64,000 nucleotides of DNA. Origin: Thermomonospora catenispora (GTDB lineage Bacteria > Actinomycetota > Actinomycetes > Streptosporangiales > Streptosporangiaceae). A program made the position numbers and the translations under genes. Under the pieces are notes generated by a model, which was given only the letters and a program-made list of their open reading frames with translations, searched no databases and had not been told where the DNA came from. Position 1 is the stretch's first letter; each line of letters starts with the position of its first letter. Location of the stretch: positions 50,933 through 114,932 of the forward strand of contig NZ_RRYT01000012.1 in assembly GCF_006363815.1 (NCBI RefSeq), in the 5' to 3' direction. Positions 43,123 to 50,450 of the stretch are shown here, in pieces.

Positions 43123-43494
43123 ATGTCGATCCACCTCAGCCGCATCGTCGTCTTCGCCAAGGACAAGCGGGCCTCGGCGCGTTTCCTGGCCGACCTGTTC
43201 GGCCTGGACGACCCGGTCCCCGTGGGGATCTTCGTCGCGGTCCGGCTGAGCGACGGGGTCACCGTGAACTACGCCCAGCCGGCCTCCGACTTCCCCCGGC
43301 AGCGCTACACGTTCCTGGCCGGCGAGGAGGACTTCGACGCCGTCTACGCCCGCGTCCGCGAGCGAGGGCTGACCTTCTGGGCCGACCCCTACCGCCGCAC
43401 CGCGGGCCAGATCGCCTCCCACGACGGCCGCGGCCTGTACGTCGACGACCCCTCCGGCCACATCCTGGAGATCGTCACCAAGGCGGCCTGGTGA
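43123..43494 (+). CDS. VOC (glyoxalase/dioxygenase superfamily) protein
   Basis: The 123-residue protein is a single vicinal-oxygen-chelate unit of two beta-alpha-beta-beta-beta modules: LSRIVVFAKDKRASARFLADLFGL and GIFVAVRLSDGVTVNYAQ in the first, RYTFLAGEEDFDAVYARVRERGLTFWADPYRRTAGQ and GRGLYVDDPSGHILEIVTK in the second. The DPSGHILEI ending holds the usual metal-ligand glutamate. The first metal-site position is Arg/Ile, so catalytic metal binding is uncertain; it could bind a ligand or confer resistance. Substrate unknown. Confidence 0.87.
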   Translation: MSIHLSRIVVFAKDKRASARFLADLFGLDDPVPVGIFVAVRLSDGVTVNYAQPASDFPRQRYTFLAGEEDFDAVYARVRERGLTFWADPYRRTAGQIASHDGRGLYVDDPSGHILEIVTKAAW

Positions 43495-43557
43495 CCCCGC
43501 ACGGCGGCCCGCCGGCGGCGCCGGCACGGACCGCCCCGCCCAGCCGCCCGGCCCCGC

Positions 43558-45918
43558 TCAGCCGACCGATTCGAGCGAACGGGAGTCCTTCTCCAGGCCG
43601 ACCGCCGCCGGGCCGGGGCGCTCGGCGGCCCGCGGACGGGACCGGCCGGGGAACCACCAGTTGGCGTGGCCCAGCAGGCTCATCAGGGCGGGCACCAGGA
43701 CCATGCGGACGATGGTGGCGTCGACGACGACCGCGACCGCCAGGCCCAGCGCCACCATCTTGACGGTGGGGTCGGGCTGGGGGACGAAGCTCAGGAAGAC
43801 GGAGATCATGATCAGGGCGGCCGAGGTGATCAGGCGGGCGGTGGCGCCGATGCCGACCACCACGCTCCCCCGCGGGTCGCCGGTGCGGTCGTACTCCTCC
43901 TTGATCCGCGACAGCAGGAACACCTCGTAGTCCATGGACAGGCCGAAGATCAGCGCGAACATGAACAGCGGGACGAACGAGACGATCGGCACCGCCTGAT
44001 CCAGGCCGAAGAGCCGCACCCCCCAGCCCCACTGGAAGACGGCGGTGACCACCCCGTAGGACGCGCCGATCGACAACAGGTTCATCAGCGCCGCCTTGAC
44101 CGGGACCAGGATCGCCCGGAACGCGACGATCAGCAGCACCAGCGCGACGACCACCACGGAGACGACCACGATGGGCATGCGGTCCCCGACCGTGACGGCC
44201 AGGTCGATGATCGCCGGGTTCTCCCCGCCCAGGTAGACCAGGGCGCCGGGGTGGGCGCGCGCGATCTCGGGCAGCTCCTGGGAGCGCAGTCGGTGCACCA
44301 GGTCGATGGCGGCCTGCTCGTGCGGGGCGTGGGCGGCCATGACCCGCACCACGGCGGTCTCGCCGGACACGATGGGCTCGCCGACCTGCGCGATGCCGGG
44401 CACGTTCGCGACGGCCTGCCTGATCTCCTGTCCGATCCGCCGGGCCTCAGGGCTGGGCTTCTTCAGCTCCATGGGCGCGCCGCCGCCCTCGGCGCGCCGG
44501 GCCTCGGCGGGGTCCGGCTCCGGGGCGGGGGAGGACGGCGGGACGGTCAGCCCGCCGAGCCCGGCCAGGCCCTCCACCACCGGCACCTGACCGGCGGATC
44601 GCCCCCGCTCCTCGGACTGCTCGGGGGCCGTGCCGGGGACCTTGGCGACCACCACCCACGGGCTGTAGTGGCCGGGGCCGAAGTTCTCGGCGACCGCGTC
44701 GTAGGCCCGCCGCGACGACATCGAGGTGGAGGCGGTGCTGTCGGACATCACCCCGAACTTCAGGTCCAGCGCCGGGACGGCGCACAGCAGCAGGAGCAGC
44801 GTCGCGCCGATCGCGTACGGCCAGGCGTGCCGGTCCACGTGCCGGCCCCAGCGCATCCAGCGGCCGCTCGCCCGGTCGGGCCGCACCCTCGGCAGCATGT
44901 AGCGGTCGATGCGGTCGCCGATCGCGCCGAGGATCGCCGGCAGCAGGGTGAGCGCCGCCAGCACCATGACCGCCACGGCCAGTGCGGCGGCGATCCCGAT
45001 CCGTCCCACGAACGCGATCCCCGACAGGAACAGCCCGCAGATCGCGAACACCACCGTCCCGCCGGCGAAGACCACCGCATGGCCGGAGTGCGCCATCGCC
45101 CGGCCCACCGCGGTCTCGACGTCATCGCCCTCGGCGAGCTGCTGCCGGTAGCGGGTGACGATGAACAGCGCGTAGTCGATCCCGGCGCCGAGCCCGAGCA
45201 TGGCGGCCGCCATCGGCGCGGTGGGATGGATCTCCAGCACCGATGCGCCGTAGTGGATGAGCGAGTACGACACCGCCAGCGCGCACAGCGACGCCGCGAT
45301 CGGCACGCAGGCGGCCAGGTAGGAGCCGAACGCCAGCAGCAGCACCAGCAGCGCCACCATCAGGCCCAGGGCCTCTCCGGCGCCGCCCCGGGGCTGGTTG
45401 AGCAGCATCGCGACGATGCCGCCGACCTCGACGTCCAGCCCGGCCATCCGGGCGGGCTCCACCGCGCGGTCGAACTGCTCCAGGTCGGCCCGGCTGATGT
45501 CGCTCATGGTGCCCTTGAGGCTGACCCGGACGGCCACGGCGTCGTGGCTCTTCAGCCCGCCCATCCCCGGGACGTAGGGGTTCTCCACATAGGCGGTGCG
45601 GTCGAGGCGGGCGAGGTTGTCGATGGACCGGCCGATGGCCAGCGCCACCCGCCAGTCGCCGGGCTTGGCCGCGCCGGGTTCGTCCCGGGCGGTGAACACC
45701 ACCGTGGTGGTGGGGCCGGCGAGCGCCGGGAAGTCCTCGGCGATCAGGTCGAGGGCCCGCTGGGTCTCGGTGCCGGGCAGGCTGGACTGCTGCACGAACA
45801 CTCCGCCGTGGGCCAGGCCCAGGAAGCCGATGCCGAGGATCGCGACGATCCACAGCTCGAACACCAGCCGTCGTCGCCGCACGCACCAGCGTCCGAGCGC
45901 GTCCAGGAAACCCGCCAT
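43558..45918 (-). CDS. MMPL/RND superfamily membrane transporter
   Basis: The 786-residue protein has the MMPL layout: membrane helix 1 (residues 18-38), a large extracytoplasmic domain, five helices, a second extracytoplasmic domain (about 400-545), then helices 7-12. The two proton-relay helices carry AAMLGLGAGIDYALFIVTRYRQQ and ALIFGLSMDYEVFLLSRIKEEYDRTGD, with the paired Asp-Tyr. MMPL proteins export lipids, siderophores or drugs. It is divergent from a TetR regulator with two operator-like repeats, typical of an inducible exporter. Substrate unknown. Confidence 0.93.
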   Translation of the reverse strand: MAGFLDALGRWCVRRRRLVFELWIVAILGIGFLGLAHGGVFVQQSSLPGTETQRALDLIAEDFPALAGPTTTVVFTARDEPGAAKPGDWRVALAIGRSIDNLARLDRTAYVENPYVPGMGGLKSHDAVAVRVSLKGTMSDISRADLEQFDRAVEPARMAGLDVEVGGIVAMLLNQPRGGAGEALGLMVALLVLLLAFGSYLAACVPIAASLCALAVSYSLIHYGASVLEIHPTAPMAAAMLGLGAGIDYALFIVTRYRQQLAEGDDVETAVGRAMAHSGHAVVFAGGTVVFAICGLFLSGIAFVGRIGIAAALAVAVMVLAALTLLPAILGAIGDRIDRYMLPRVRPDRASGRWMRWGRHVDRHAWPYAIGATLLLLLCAVPALDLKFGVMSDSTASTSMSSRRAYDAVAENFGPGHYSPWVVVAKVPGTAPEQSEERGRSAGQVPVVEGLAGLGGLTVPPSSPAPEPDPAEARRAEGGGAPMELKKPSPEARRIGQEIRQAVANVPGIAQVGEPIVSGETAVVRVMAAHAPHEQAAIDLVHRLRSQELPEIARAHPGALVYLGGENPAIIDLAVTVGDRMPIVVVSVVVVALVLLIVAFRAILVPVKAALMNLLSIGASYGVVTAVFQWGWGVRLFGLDQAVPIVSFVPLFMFALIFGLSMDYEVFLLSRIKEEYDRTGDPRGSVVVGIGATARLITSAALIMISVFLSFVPQPDPTVKMVALGLAVAVVVDATIVRMVLVPALMSLLGHANWWFPGRSRPRAAERPGPAAVGLEKDSRSLESVG

Positions 45919-45940
45919 GGAGGCATGAAAGCGCTATGCC

Positions 45941-45969
45941 TGCAAAGTTGCAACAGATGCAGAATTGCA
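45941..45969. promoter_or_regulatory. repeated TGCA-type operators between mmpL and tetR
   Basis: TGCAAAGTTGCA (45941-45952) is a perfect palindrome apart from its two central bases. TGCAGAATTGCA (45958-45969) is a near copy, 17 bases further on. They lie between the divergent starts and are the probable TetR binding sites. Confidence 0.7.
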
Positions 45970-45990
45970 CCCCATGTTAATGTCCGTGAC

Positions 45991-46620
45991 ATGCCTCACG
46001 TGGAGTCCGCAGGACTGCGCGAACGCAAGAAACAGCGCACCCGGCAGGCGATCTTCGCCGCCGCGCTCCGGTTGTTCGCCGAGCGCGGCTACGACGAGAC
46101 GACGATCGCCGACATCGCCGCCGCCGCGGACGTGTCGCCGCGCACCTTCTTCGCCTACTTCCCCAGCAAAGAGGACGTGATCTTCGCCGAGATCGACGAC
46201 CGGCTGGCCGAGGTGCAGCAACGGCTGTCCCGCCGCACCCCCGGGGAGACCCCGCTGGAGATCATCCGGCAGAGCGTCGTCGAGGTGATGGAGGCGCTGG
46301 TCGCCGAGCAGGGCGAGCACGGCCCCGTGCAGGTCCGGCTGGTGCTGGAGCGGCCCGCGCTGCAGGCCCGCGCGCTGCAGCGGATGCACGAGACCAAGCA
46401 GGAGGTCCAGCGGCAGATCTGCCAGCTGTGCCCGGGCCTGGACGAGATCGAGGCGGTCGCGATCTCCGGGATGGCGCTCGGCGCCATGCAGTCGGTCGTC
46501 ATCCACTGCCGGCAGAACGGCCTGGCCCCCGGCACCACCCGCACCGCCCTGGACCGGGCGCTGGCGCTCATGGAACGCGGTCTTCGTTCTGTGCCCGCTC
46601 TCAACGAGCCGATCCCCTAG
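45991..46620 (+). CDS. TetR family regulator of the MMPL transporter
   Basis: The 209-residue protein has a TetR N-domain (residues 8-60: RERKKQRTRQAIFAAALRLFAERGYDETTIADIAAAADVSPRTFFAYFPSKEDV) and a helical C-terminal domain with two cysteines (QICQLCPGLDEIEAV) that may be involved in sensing. Its start is 72 bases from that of the divergent MMPL transporter. It probably represses both genes through the TGCA-type repeats. Ligand unknown. Confidence 0.9.
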   Translation: MPHVESAGLRERKKQRTRQAIFAAALRLFAERGYDETTIADIAAAADVSPRTFFAYFPSKEDVIFAEIDDRLAEVQQRLSRRTPGETPLEIIRQSVVEVMEALVAEQGEHGPVQVRLVLERPALQARALQRMHETKQEVQRQICQLCPGLDEIEAVAISGMALGAMQSVVIHCRQNGLAPGTTRTALDRALALMERGLRSVPALNEPIP

Positions 46621-46629
46621 GATTCGGAC

Positions 46630-46656
46630 ACGGCCGCCGGTGTGCGAAGCGGCCGT
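46630..46656. terminator. hairpin after tetR
   Basis: ACGGCCGC (46630-46637) pairs with GCGGCCGT (46649-46656) around an 11-base loop, just after the tetR stop and 30 bases before the SGNH gene start. It may terminate tetR or attenuate the next gene. Confidence 0.6.
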
Positions 46657-46686
46657 CGGCTCGATCTCTGAAAGGGCTTTCCGGCG

Positions 46687-47454
46687 TTGCCCCGACCCCT
46701 GTGGTGCGCATTGGTGGCGCTCGCGTTCCTGCTCTGCGGATGCGGCGGCGCGCCGACGAGCGCCCGCCCCGCGCCGGCCGAACCGGGCCGGCCCGCCCGG
46801 CCGCACGTCCCGGTGGTGTTCGTGCTGGGCGACAGCTACACCGCCGGGATCCGCGCCGTTCCGGCGGAGCAGACCTACGCCGCCGAGACCGCACGGCGGC
46901 TCGGCTGGCAGATCGTCATCGGCGGGCACGCCGGGACCGGCTTCGTCAACGACGGCAGCATCGGCAAGAACTTCGCCCAGCTGTACACGGCCCAGCTGGC
47001 GTGGCGGCCCGCCCCCGACATGGTGGTGGTCTCCGGCGGGCACAACGACTCCCGCGCGCCCGAGCGGGTCGGGCCCGCCGCCGAACGGCTGCTGCGGGAC
47101 ATCAAGACCCGCTGGCCGCGCACCCATCTGGTGATGATGGGGCCGCTGTGGGGCGGGGATCCGCCGCCGTCCGCCCGGCGGGTCCGGGACCGGCTGCGTC
47201 AGGTCGCCGACACGCTGGGGGTGCCGTTCATCGACCCGCTCGGCTGGATCACCGGGGACGTGCACGAGGGGACCGGCAACGCCGCGACCTATGTCCTCGA
47301 CGACGGCGTGCACCTGACCCCGGCGGGCAACCGGTACGTCGCCGACCGGCTCGTCGGCGAGCTGCGCGCCCTCGGCCTGGACCGGCCCGTGCTCGGGGCG
47401 CCGGCGCGCCCCTCCGCCCGCCCCACCGCGTCAACGGCTCACCAGGGACCGTAG
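46687..47454 (+). CDS. SGNH/GDSL hydrolase lipoprotein
   Basis: The 255-residue protein starts at TTG 46687, with AAAGGG about ten bases upstream. A short signal ends at a lipobox-like LCGC (Cys19), so it is probably lipid-anchored outside the cell. The hydrolase domain has FVLGDSYTAG (catalytic Ser50), a GGHAGTGFVN block II glycine, VVSGGHNDSRAP (Asn of block III) and DDGVHLTPAGNRYVAD (Asp-His of block V), a full SGNH set. The C-terminal tail overlaps the end of the convergent DUF2516 gene by 16 bases. The ester or carbohydrate substrate is unknown. Confidence 0.88.
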   Translation: MPRPLWCALVALAFLLCGCGGAPTSARPAPAEPGRPARPHVPVVFVLGDSYTAGIRAVPAEQTYAAETARRLGWQIVIGGHAGTGFVNDGSIGKNFAQLYTAQLAWRPAPDMVVVSGGHNDSRAPERVGPAAERLLRDIKTRWPRTHLVMMGPLWGGDPPPSARRVRDRLRQVADTLGVPFIDPLGWITGDVHEGTGNAATYVLDDGVHLTPAGNRYVADRLVGELRALGLDRPVLGAPARPSARPTASTAHQGP

Positions 47455-47771
47455 GGGCCGCCGGAGGAGCCTCCGCCGCGCCTGCGGTACGGCGCCACCG
47501 CGGGCCGCACGTCGGTCAGATAGACCGCGGCCACCACGAACGCGGCGATCGGCAGGAGGCCGATCAGGAAGACCATGCGGGTCGCCGCCGCCAGCCCGAC
47601 CACGTTGGCGACCACCAGCAGGATCGTCCACAGCCTCTTGTTCTGCTTGCCGGCCGCCGTATAGGCGCCGGGCGGCACCCGTAGCGCGTCGACCAGCGCG
47701 TACGCCTCGAACAGGAAGGCGATGATCGCCAGAAACCAGAAAAGCAGCCCCACCCCTTCGGCCACCGACAT
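47439..47771 (-). CDS. DUF2516 family membrane protein
   Basis: The 110-residue protein has two to three hydrophobic helices (GVGLLFWFLAIIAFLFEAYALVDAL, LWTILLVVANVVGLA, MVFLIGLLPIAAFVVAAVYL) and a basic Gly-rich tail. The FEAYALVDALRVPPGAYTAAGKQNKRLWTILL region is diagnostic of DUF2516, the family of mycobacterial Rv0476. ATG 47771 is chosen because GGAGG lies five bases upstream. It follows the XRE and HbhA-like genes, the same order as Rv0474-Rv0476, though a 36-base palindrome separates it from them. Function unknown. Confidence 0.88.
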   Translation of the reverse strand: MSVAEGVGLLFWFLAIIAFLFEAYALVDALRVPPGAYTAAGKQNKRLWTILLVVANVVGLAAATRMVFLIGLLPIAAFVVAAVYLTDVRPAVAPYRRRGGGSSGGPYGPW

Positions 47772-47862
47772 CACCACCTCCGCCGAACGACCGGCGCCGT
47801 GCCCGACGCCGCGGATCCACTACACCCTATGCAAGATTTCAGCGGACGCCCCCCGGGACGCG

Positions 47863-47898
47863 CGACGGCCCGGCCGGACGCGTCCGGCCGGGCCGTCG
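47863..47898. terminator. 36-base perfect palindrome after the hbhA-like gene
   Basis: CGACGGCCCGGCCGGACG (47863-47880) is followed immediately by its exact reverse complement (47881-47898). It lies just after the hbhA-like stop and would form a very stable hairpin, probably terminating that transcript before DUF2516. Confidence 0.85.
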
Positions 47899-47912
47899 TC
47901 GGTGCGGGCCGG

Positions 47913-48401
47913 TCAGTCGCCGACCTTCTTGCTCGCGTCGCCGGCGGTGCGCCGGGCGGCGCGGGCGGTCTTGCCGGCCTCGCCCACCGCGGCGCGGGTC
48001 TTGCGCCGGGTGCGCTTGGCGCTCTCGGTCAGCTCCCGGGTGGCGGCCTGGTTCTCCACGCGGGCGACGACCTTCTTGCCGCGCTCGGCCAGCTCGTCGA
48101 GCATGCTCTGCACCTGGGCGACGTACGCGCCGGCCAGCTCGCGCAGGTCCGCGCTCTCGACCCGCTCCTGGAGCCTGGTGACGTTCTCCCGCACCTCCTC
48201 CTGGAGCTTGATCATGTTCTCGCGGACCCCGCCCTGCAGCTTGGTCACGTTGACCCGCATCTCGTCCTGGTAGCGGGTCACGTTCTCGCGCAGTCGGCCC
48301 ACCTGCTCGGGGACCTCGCGGAGCTTCTCCACCGCGAGGTCGCCGGCGCCGGCGACGGTATGGACGGTCTTGCTGTCACGAAGTCTTTCGGCGAGCGTCA
48401 T
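47913..48401 (-). CDS. HbhA-like coiled-coil protein
   Basis: The 162-residue protein is almost entirely charged helix with no membrane segment. Heptad-like repeats (VGRLRENVTRYQDEMRVNVTKLQ and similar units spaced by about 11 residues: ENVTR, VNVTK, ENMIK, ENVTR) predict a long coiled coil. The last 50 residues are rich in Lys, Arg and Ala (ESAKRTRRKTRAAVGEAGKTARAARR), as in mycobacterial heparin-binding haemagglutinin (Rv0475). The gene order XRE, this gene, DUF2516 matches Rv0474-Rv0476. It overlaps the XRE gene by 26 bases. Adhesion is the known role of HbhA in pathogens; here a membrane- or polymer-binding role is more likely. Confidence 0.8.
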   Translation of the reverse strand: MTLAERLRDSKTVHTVAGAGDLAVEKLREVPEQVGRLRENVTRYQDEMRVNVTKLQGGVRENMIKLQEEVRENVTRLQERVESADLRELAGAYVAQVQSMLDELAERGKKVVARVENQAATRELTESAKRTRRKTRAAVGEAGKTARAARRTAGDASKKVGD

Positions 48402-48828
48402 CGGTGTCCTCTCCGGCTGATGCCTGGGTGTCGTCCCCCGGAGCGTCGTGGTCCGGGTCCTCCTCGTCTGCGGCGGCTGCGGCGGCGGCCTCGTTCTCCC
48501 TGCGGAACGACTCGTAGATGTCCAGCAGAACCTGCTTCTGCCGTTCCGTCAGCAGCAGGTCGGCCCGGATCGCCGCCTGGGTGTCGGTGTCGGCCTCGCG
48601 CTCGTCGAGAATCCCCGCCTGCACGTACAGCGCCTCCGCCGAGATCCGCAGCCCCTTGGCGATCTGCTGCAGGATCTCCGCGCTCGGCTTGCGCAGCCCG
48701 CGCTCGATCTGGCTCAGGTACGGGTTGGAAATGCCCGACACCGCCGCGAGCTGGCGCAGCGAGATCTTCGCCCGCTGCCGCTGCTCGCGGATGTACTCCC
48801 CGATCGATCCGACCTTCGACCCCGCCAT
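48376..48828 (-). CDS. XRE family regulator (Rv0474-like)
   Basis: The 150-residue protein has a helix-turn-helix (residues 8-65: IGEYIREQRQRAKISLRQLAAVSGISNPYLSQIERGLRKPSAEILQQIAKGLRISAEALY) and a helical middle segment (LLLTERQKQVLLDIYESFRRE) that may dimerise. The last 45 residues are very acidic and disordered. ATG 48828 is used; the longer frame to 48921 is not protein-like. A perfect 22-base palindrome lies 19 bases upstream, a clear autoregulatory operator. It overlaps the HbhA-like gene by 26 bases, so the two are coupled. Confidence 0.9.
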   Translation of the reverse strand: MAGSKVGSIGEYIREQRQRAKISLRQLAAVSGISNPYLSQIERGLRKPSAEILQQIAKGLRISAEALYVQAGILDEREADTDTQAAIRADLLLTERQKQVLLDIYESFRRENEAAAAAAADEEDPDHDAPGDDTQASAGEDTDDARRKTS

Positions 48829-48846
48829 GTCTCCACCCTGCGTCAG

Positions 48847-48868
48847 GGTGCTTGCAATTGCAAGCACC
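48847..48868. promoter_or_regulatory. perfect 22-base palindromic operator
   Basis: The half-site is GGTGCTTGCAA and the other half its exact complement, with no spacer. It sits 19 bases upstream of the XRE start codon, the position of a repressor site. Confidence 0.85.
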
Positions 48869-49029
48869 TTAGCTAGCACTTTACGGTGAGTTCGCCCACA
48901 CCGAAGCACATCGGAGCACACCGGAGCCCGCCGCCTTCGTGCGCTCGGGCGGCGTCGCCGACCCGTCGCGGGTTCGCCGGGATCCGCCCGAGGACGCGCG
49001 GGGGCGCGCCGGGGGATCCGCCGCGGGGC

Positions 49030-49317
49030 TCAGCGGGAGGAGCGCAGCGCCTCCAGCAGCTCCTCGGACTGCCGCCTGGACCTCGCCAGCGCGCTCCACA
49101 GGAAGCAGAACAGCCCGGAGAAGAACGCGACCCCGGCGCAGACGGCCACGATCGCGCCGATCAGCAGCTCACGCACGTCCACGAAGGCGGACCCGGCGGG
49201 CAGCACCCGCACATCGGACTCCACGGACCCCAGCACCAGCACCAGCGACGCTCCGGCGAGCACCGCGGAGCAGACCAGCAGCGTCCAACCGGCGACGATC
49301 CAGCGCTGAGGGCTCAT
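49030..49317 (-). CDS. small two-helix membrane protein
   Basis: The 95-residue protein has a hydrophobic helix at residues 7-30 (WIVAGWTLLVCSAVLAGASLVLVLG), a short extracellular loop, a second helix at about 50-78 (LLIGAIVAVCAGVAFFSGLFCFLW) and a cytoplasmic tail with RSRRQSEELLEALR. Codon usage matches the genome. It lies 40 bases downstream of the metallopeptidase gene on the same strand and may share its transcript. No family recognised. Confidence 0.7.
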   Translation of the reverse strand: MSPQRWIVAGWTLLVCSAVLAGASLVLVLGSVESDVRVLPAGSAFVDVRELLIGAIVAVCAGVAFFSGLFCFLWSALARSRRQSEELLEALRSSR

Positions 49318-49357
49318 GGCGGGATGATGCCCGCGCCCCGGCCCGCTGTGAAGGCCC

Positions 49358-50308
49358 TCACTCGACCTCGGCGGCCGGGATCGTCCAGGTGTTGCACGCC
49401 GAGACCGCAGAGCCCCGGTACCCCTTGGCGACCCAGCCGGCGTAGTTGCGGGCGGTGCCGTGGTGCCGCTCCTCGGGCGGGCGGCGGTCGTCGCCCCGCC
49501 CCCGGACGTCGTTCATCATCGCGGCGTACTGGGCCCGGGTCATCGGGAGGGTCCTGCGCTCGGCGCCCAGGAAGAGCCCCGCCAGGCACTGGGCCTGCAG
49601 CTCGATCCGGCGGCTGATCTCGGCGCGGACGGCGGGGTCGGAGACGCTCATCTGCTGGTGGCCGTAGGGGAGGATGCCGGCGCGCTCCTGGACGTGGTGG
49701 CCGTACTCGTGGGCGATGACCCGGGCGTAGACGGCGTAGTGGGAGACCGGCTCGCCGGCGGCGGTCTCCACGATGTGGCGCAGCCCCACGTACATGGTGT
49801 TGTTCTCGGGGCAGTAGAACGCGGCGGTGCCGGGGCTGGGATAGCTGCCGCAGGGACCGCGCCCGGGCTCGCTCCAGAACACGCGCTGCGGCGGCTCGAA
49901 CGGCATGCCGGCCTTGCCGAACTGCACCGCCCACACCCGGTCCAGGCACTGGGAGAGGGTCTCCATGAAACGGCGCATGGACTCGTCCTCCCCCTCGCGG
50001 ATGCGCGGCAGGCGGCACCGCACGGGGGTGAGCGCGCCGGTGGCGTACAGGCGGTTGTCGGTGGCGACTTGCTGGGAGATCCGCGGCGCCTGCGTCCGGA
50101 CCAAAGGCACGCCCTCGGCGTCCGCGAAACCGGCCAACGCCAGGGCCGCGATCACCAGCATCGCGGCGACGCCGCCCAGGGCGAGGGCCACCGCGCCGCC
50201 CACGCTGCGACGCGGGCGAGAGCGGCGCGACGGGAGCGCGTACGAGCGCCCCGGAGCGGGTGCCGGACGAGGGCGGCGCGCCGTGGCGGCGGGAGATTGG
50301 CGTGCCAT
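49358..50308 (-). CDS. YpfJ-type neutral zinc metallopeptidase
   Basis: From ATG 50308 the protein has 316 residues: a basic, Pro/Arg-rich cytoplasmic N-terminus (about 35 residues), one membrane helix (residues 36-60) and an extracellular zinc protease domain. VIAHEYGHHVQ is the HExxH motif, and the downstream RIELQAQCLAGLFLG supplies the third ligand glutamate, as in YpfJ/Zn_peptidase_2. Four cysteines in the domain may form disulfides. The role of this family is unknown; protein quality control or wall remodelling are possibilities. GTG 50320 is an alternative start. Confidence 0.92.
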   Translation of the reverse strand: MARQSPAATARRPRPAPAPGRSYALPSRRSRPRRSVGGAVALALGGVAAMLVIAALALAGFADAEGVPLVRTQAPRISQQVATDNRLYATGALTPVRCRLPRIREGEDESMRRFMETLSQCLDRVWAVQFGKAGMPFEPPQRVFWSEPGRGPCGSYPSPGTAAFYCPENNTMYVGLRHIVETAAGEPVSHYAVYARVIAHEYGHHVQERAGILPYGHQQMSVSDPAVRAEISRRIELQAQCLAGLFLGAERRTLPMTRAQYAAMMNDVRGRGDDRRPPEERHHGTARNYAGWVAKGYRGSAVSACNTWTIPAAEVE

Positions 50309-50450
50309 GGGCGAGATCATCCCATAGGAGATGAAAGTTCACCGTCGCGTGGATGCGGCCGGCGGCTCGGGCCGGCGCAGACCGGCCCGGGCCGGGATCG
50401 GCCATGCGGACAGACCGCTCCGTCGCAGTGAGACCGCTACGATTCGCCCC

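Noticed and set aside
43666..46620. 984-codon open frame opposite the MMPL transporter running into tetR
   Set aside because: Low-complexity antisense translation; only its last 210 codons, the TetR gene, are real.
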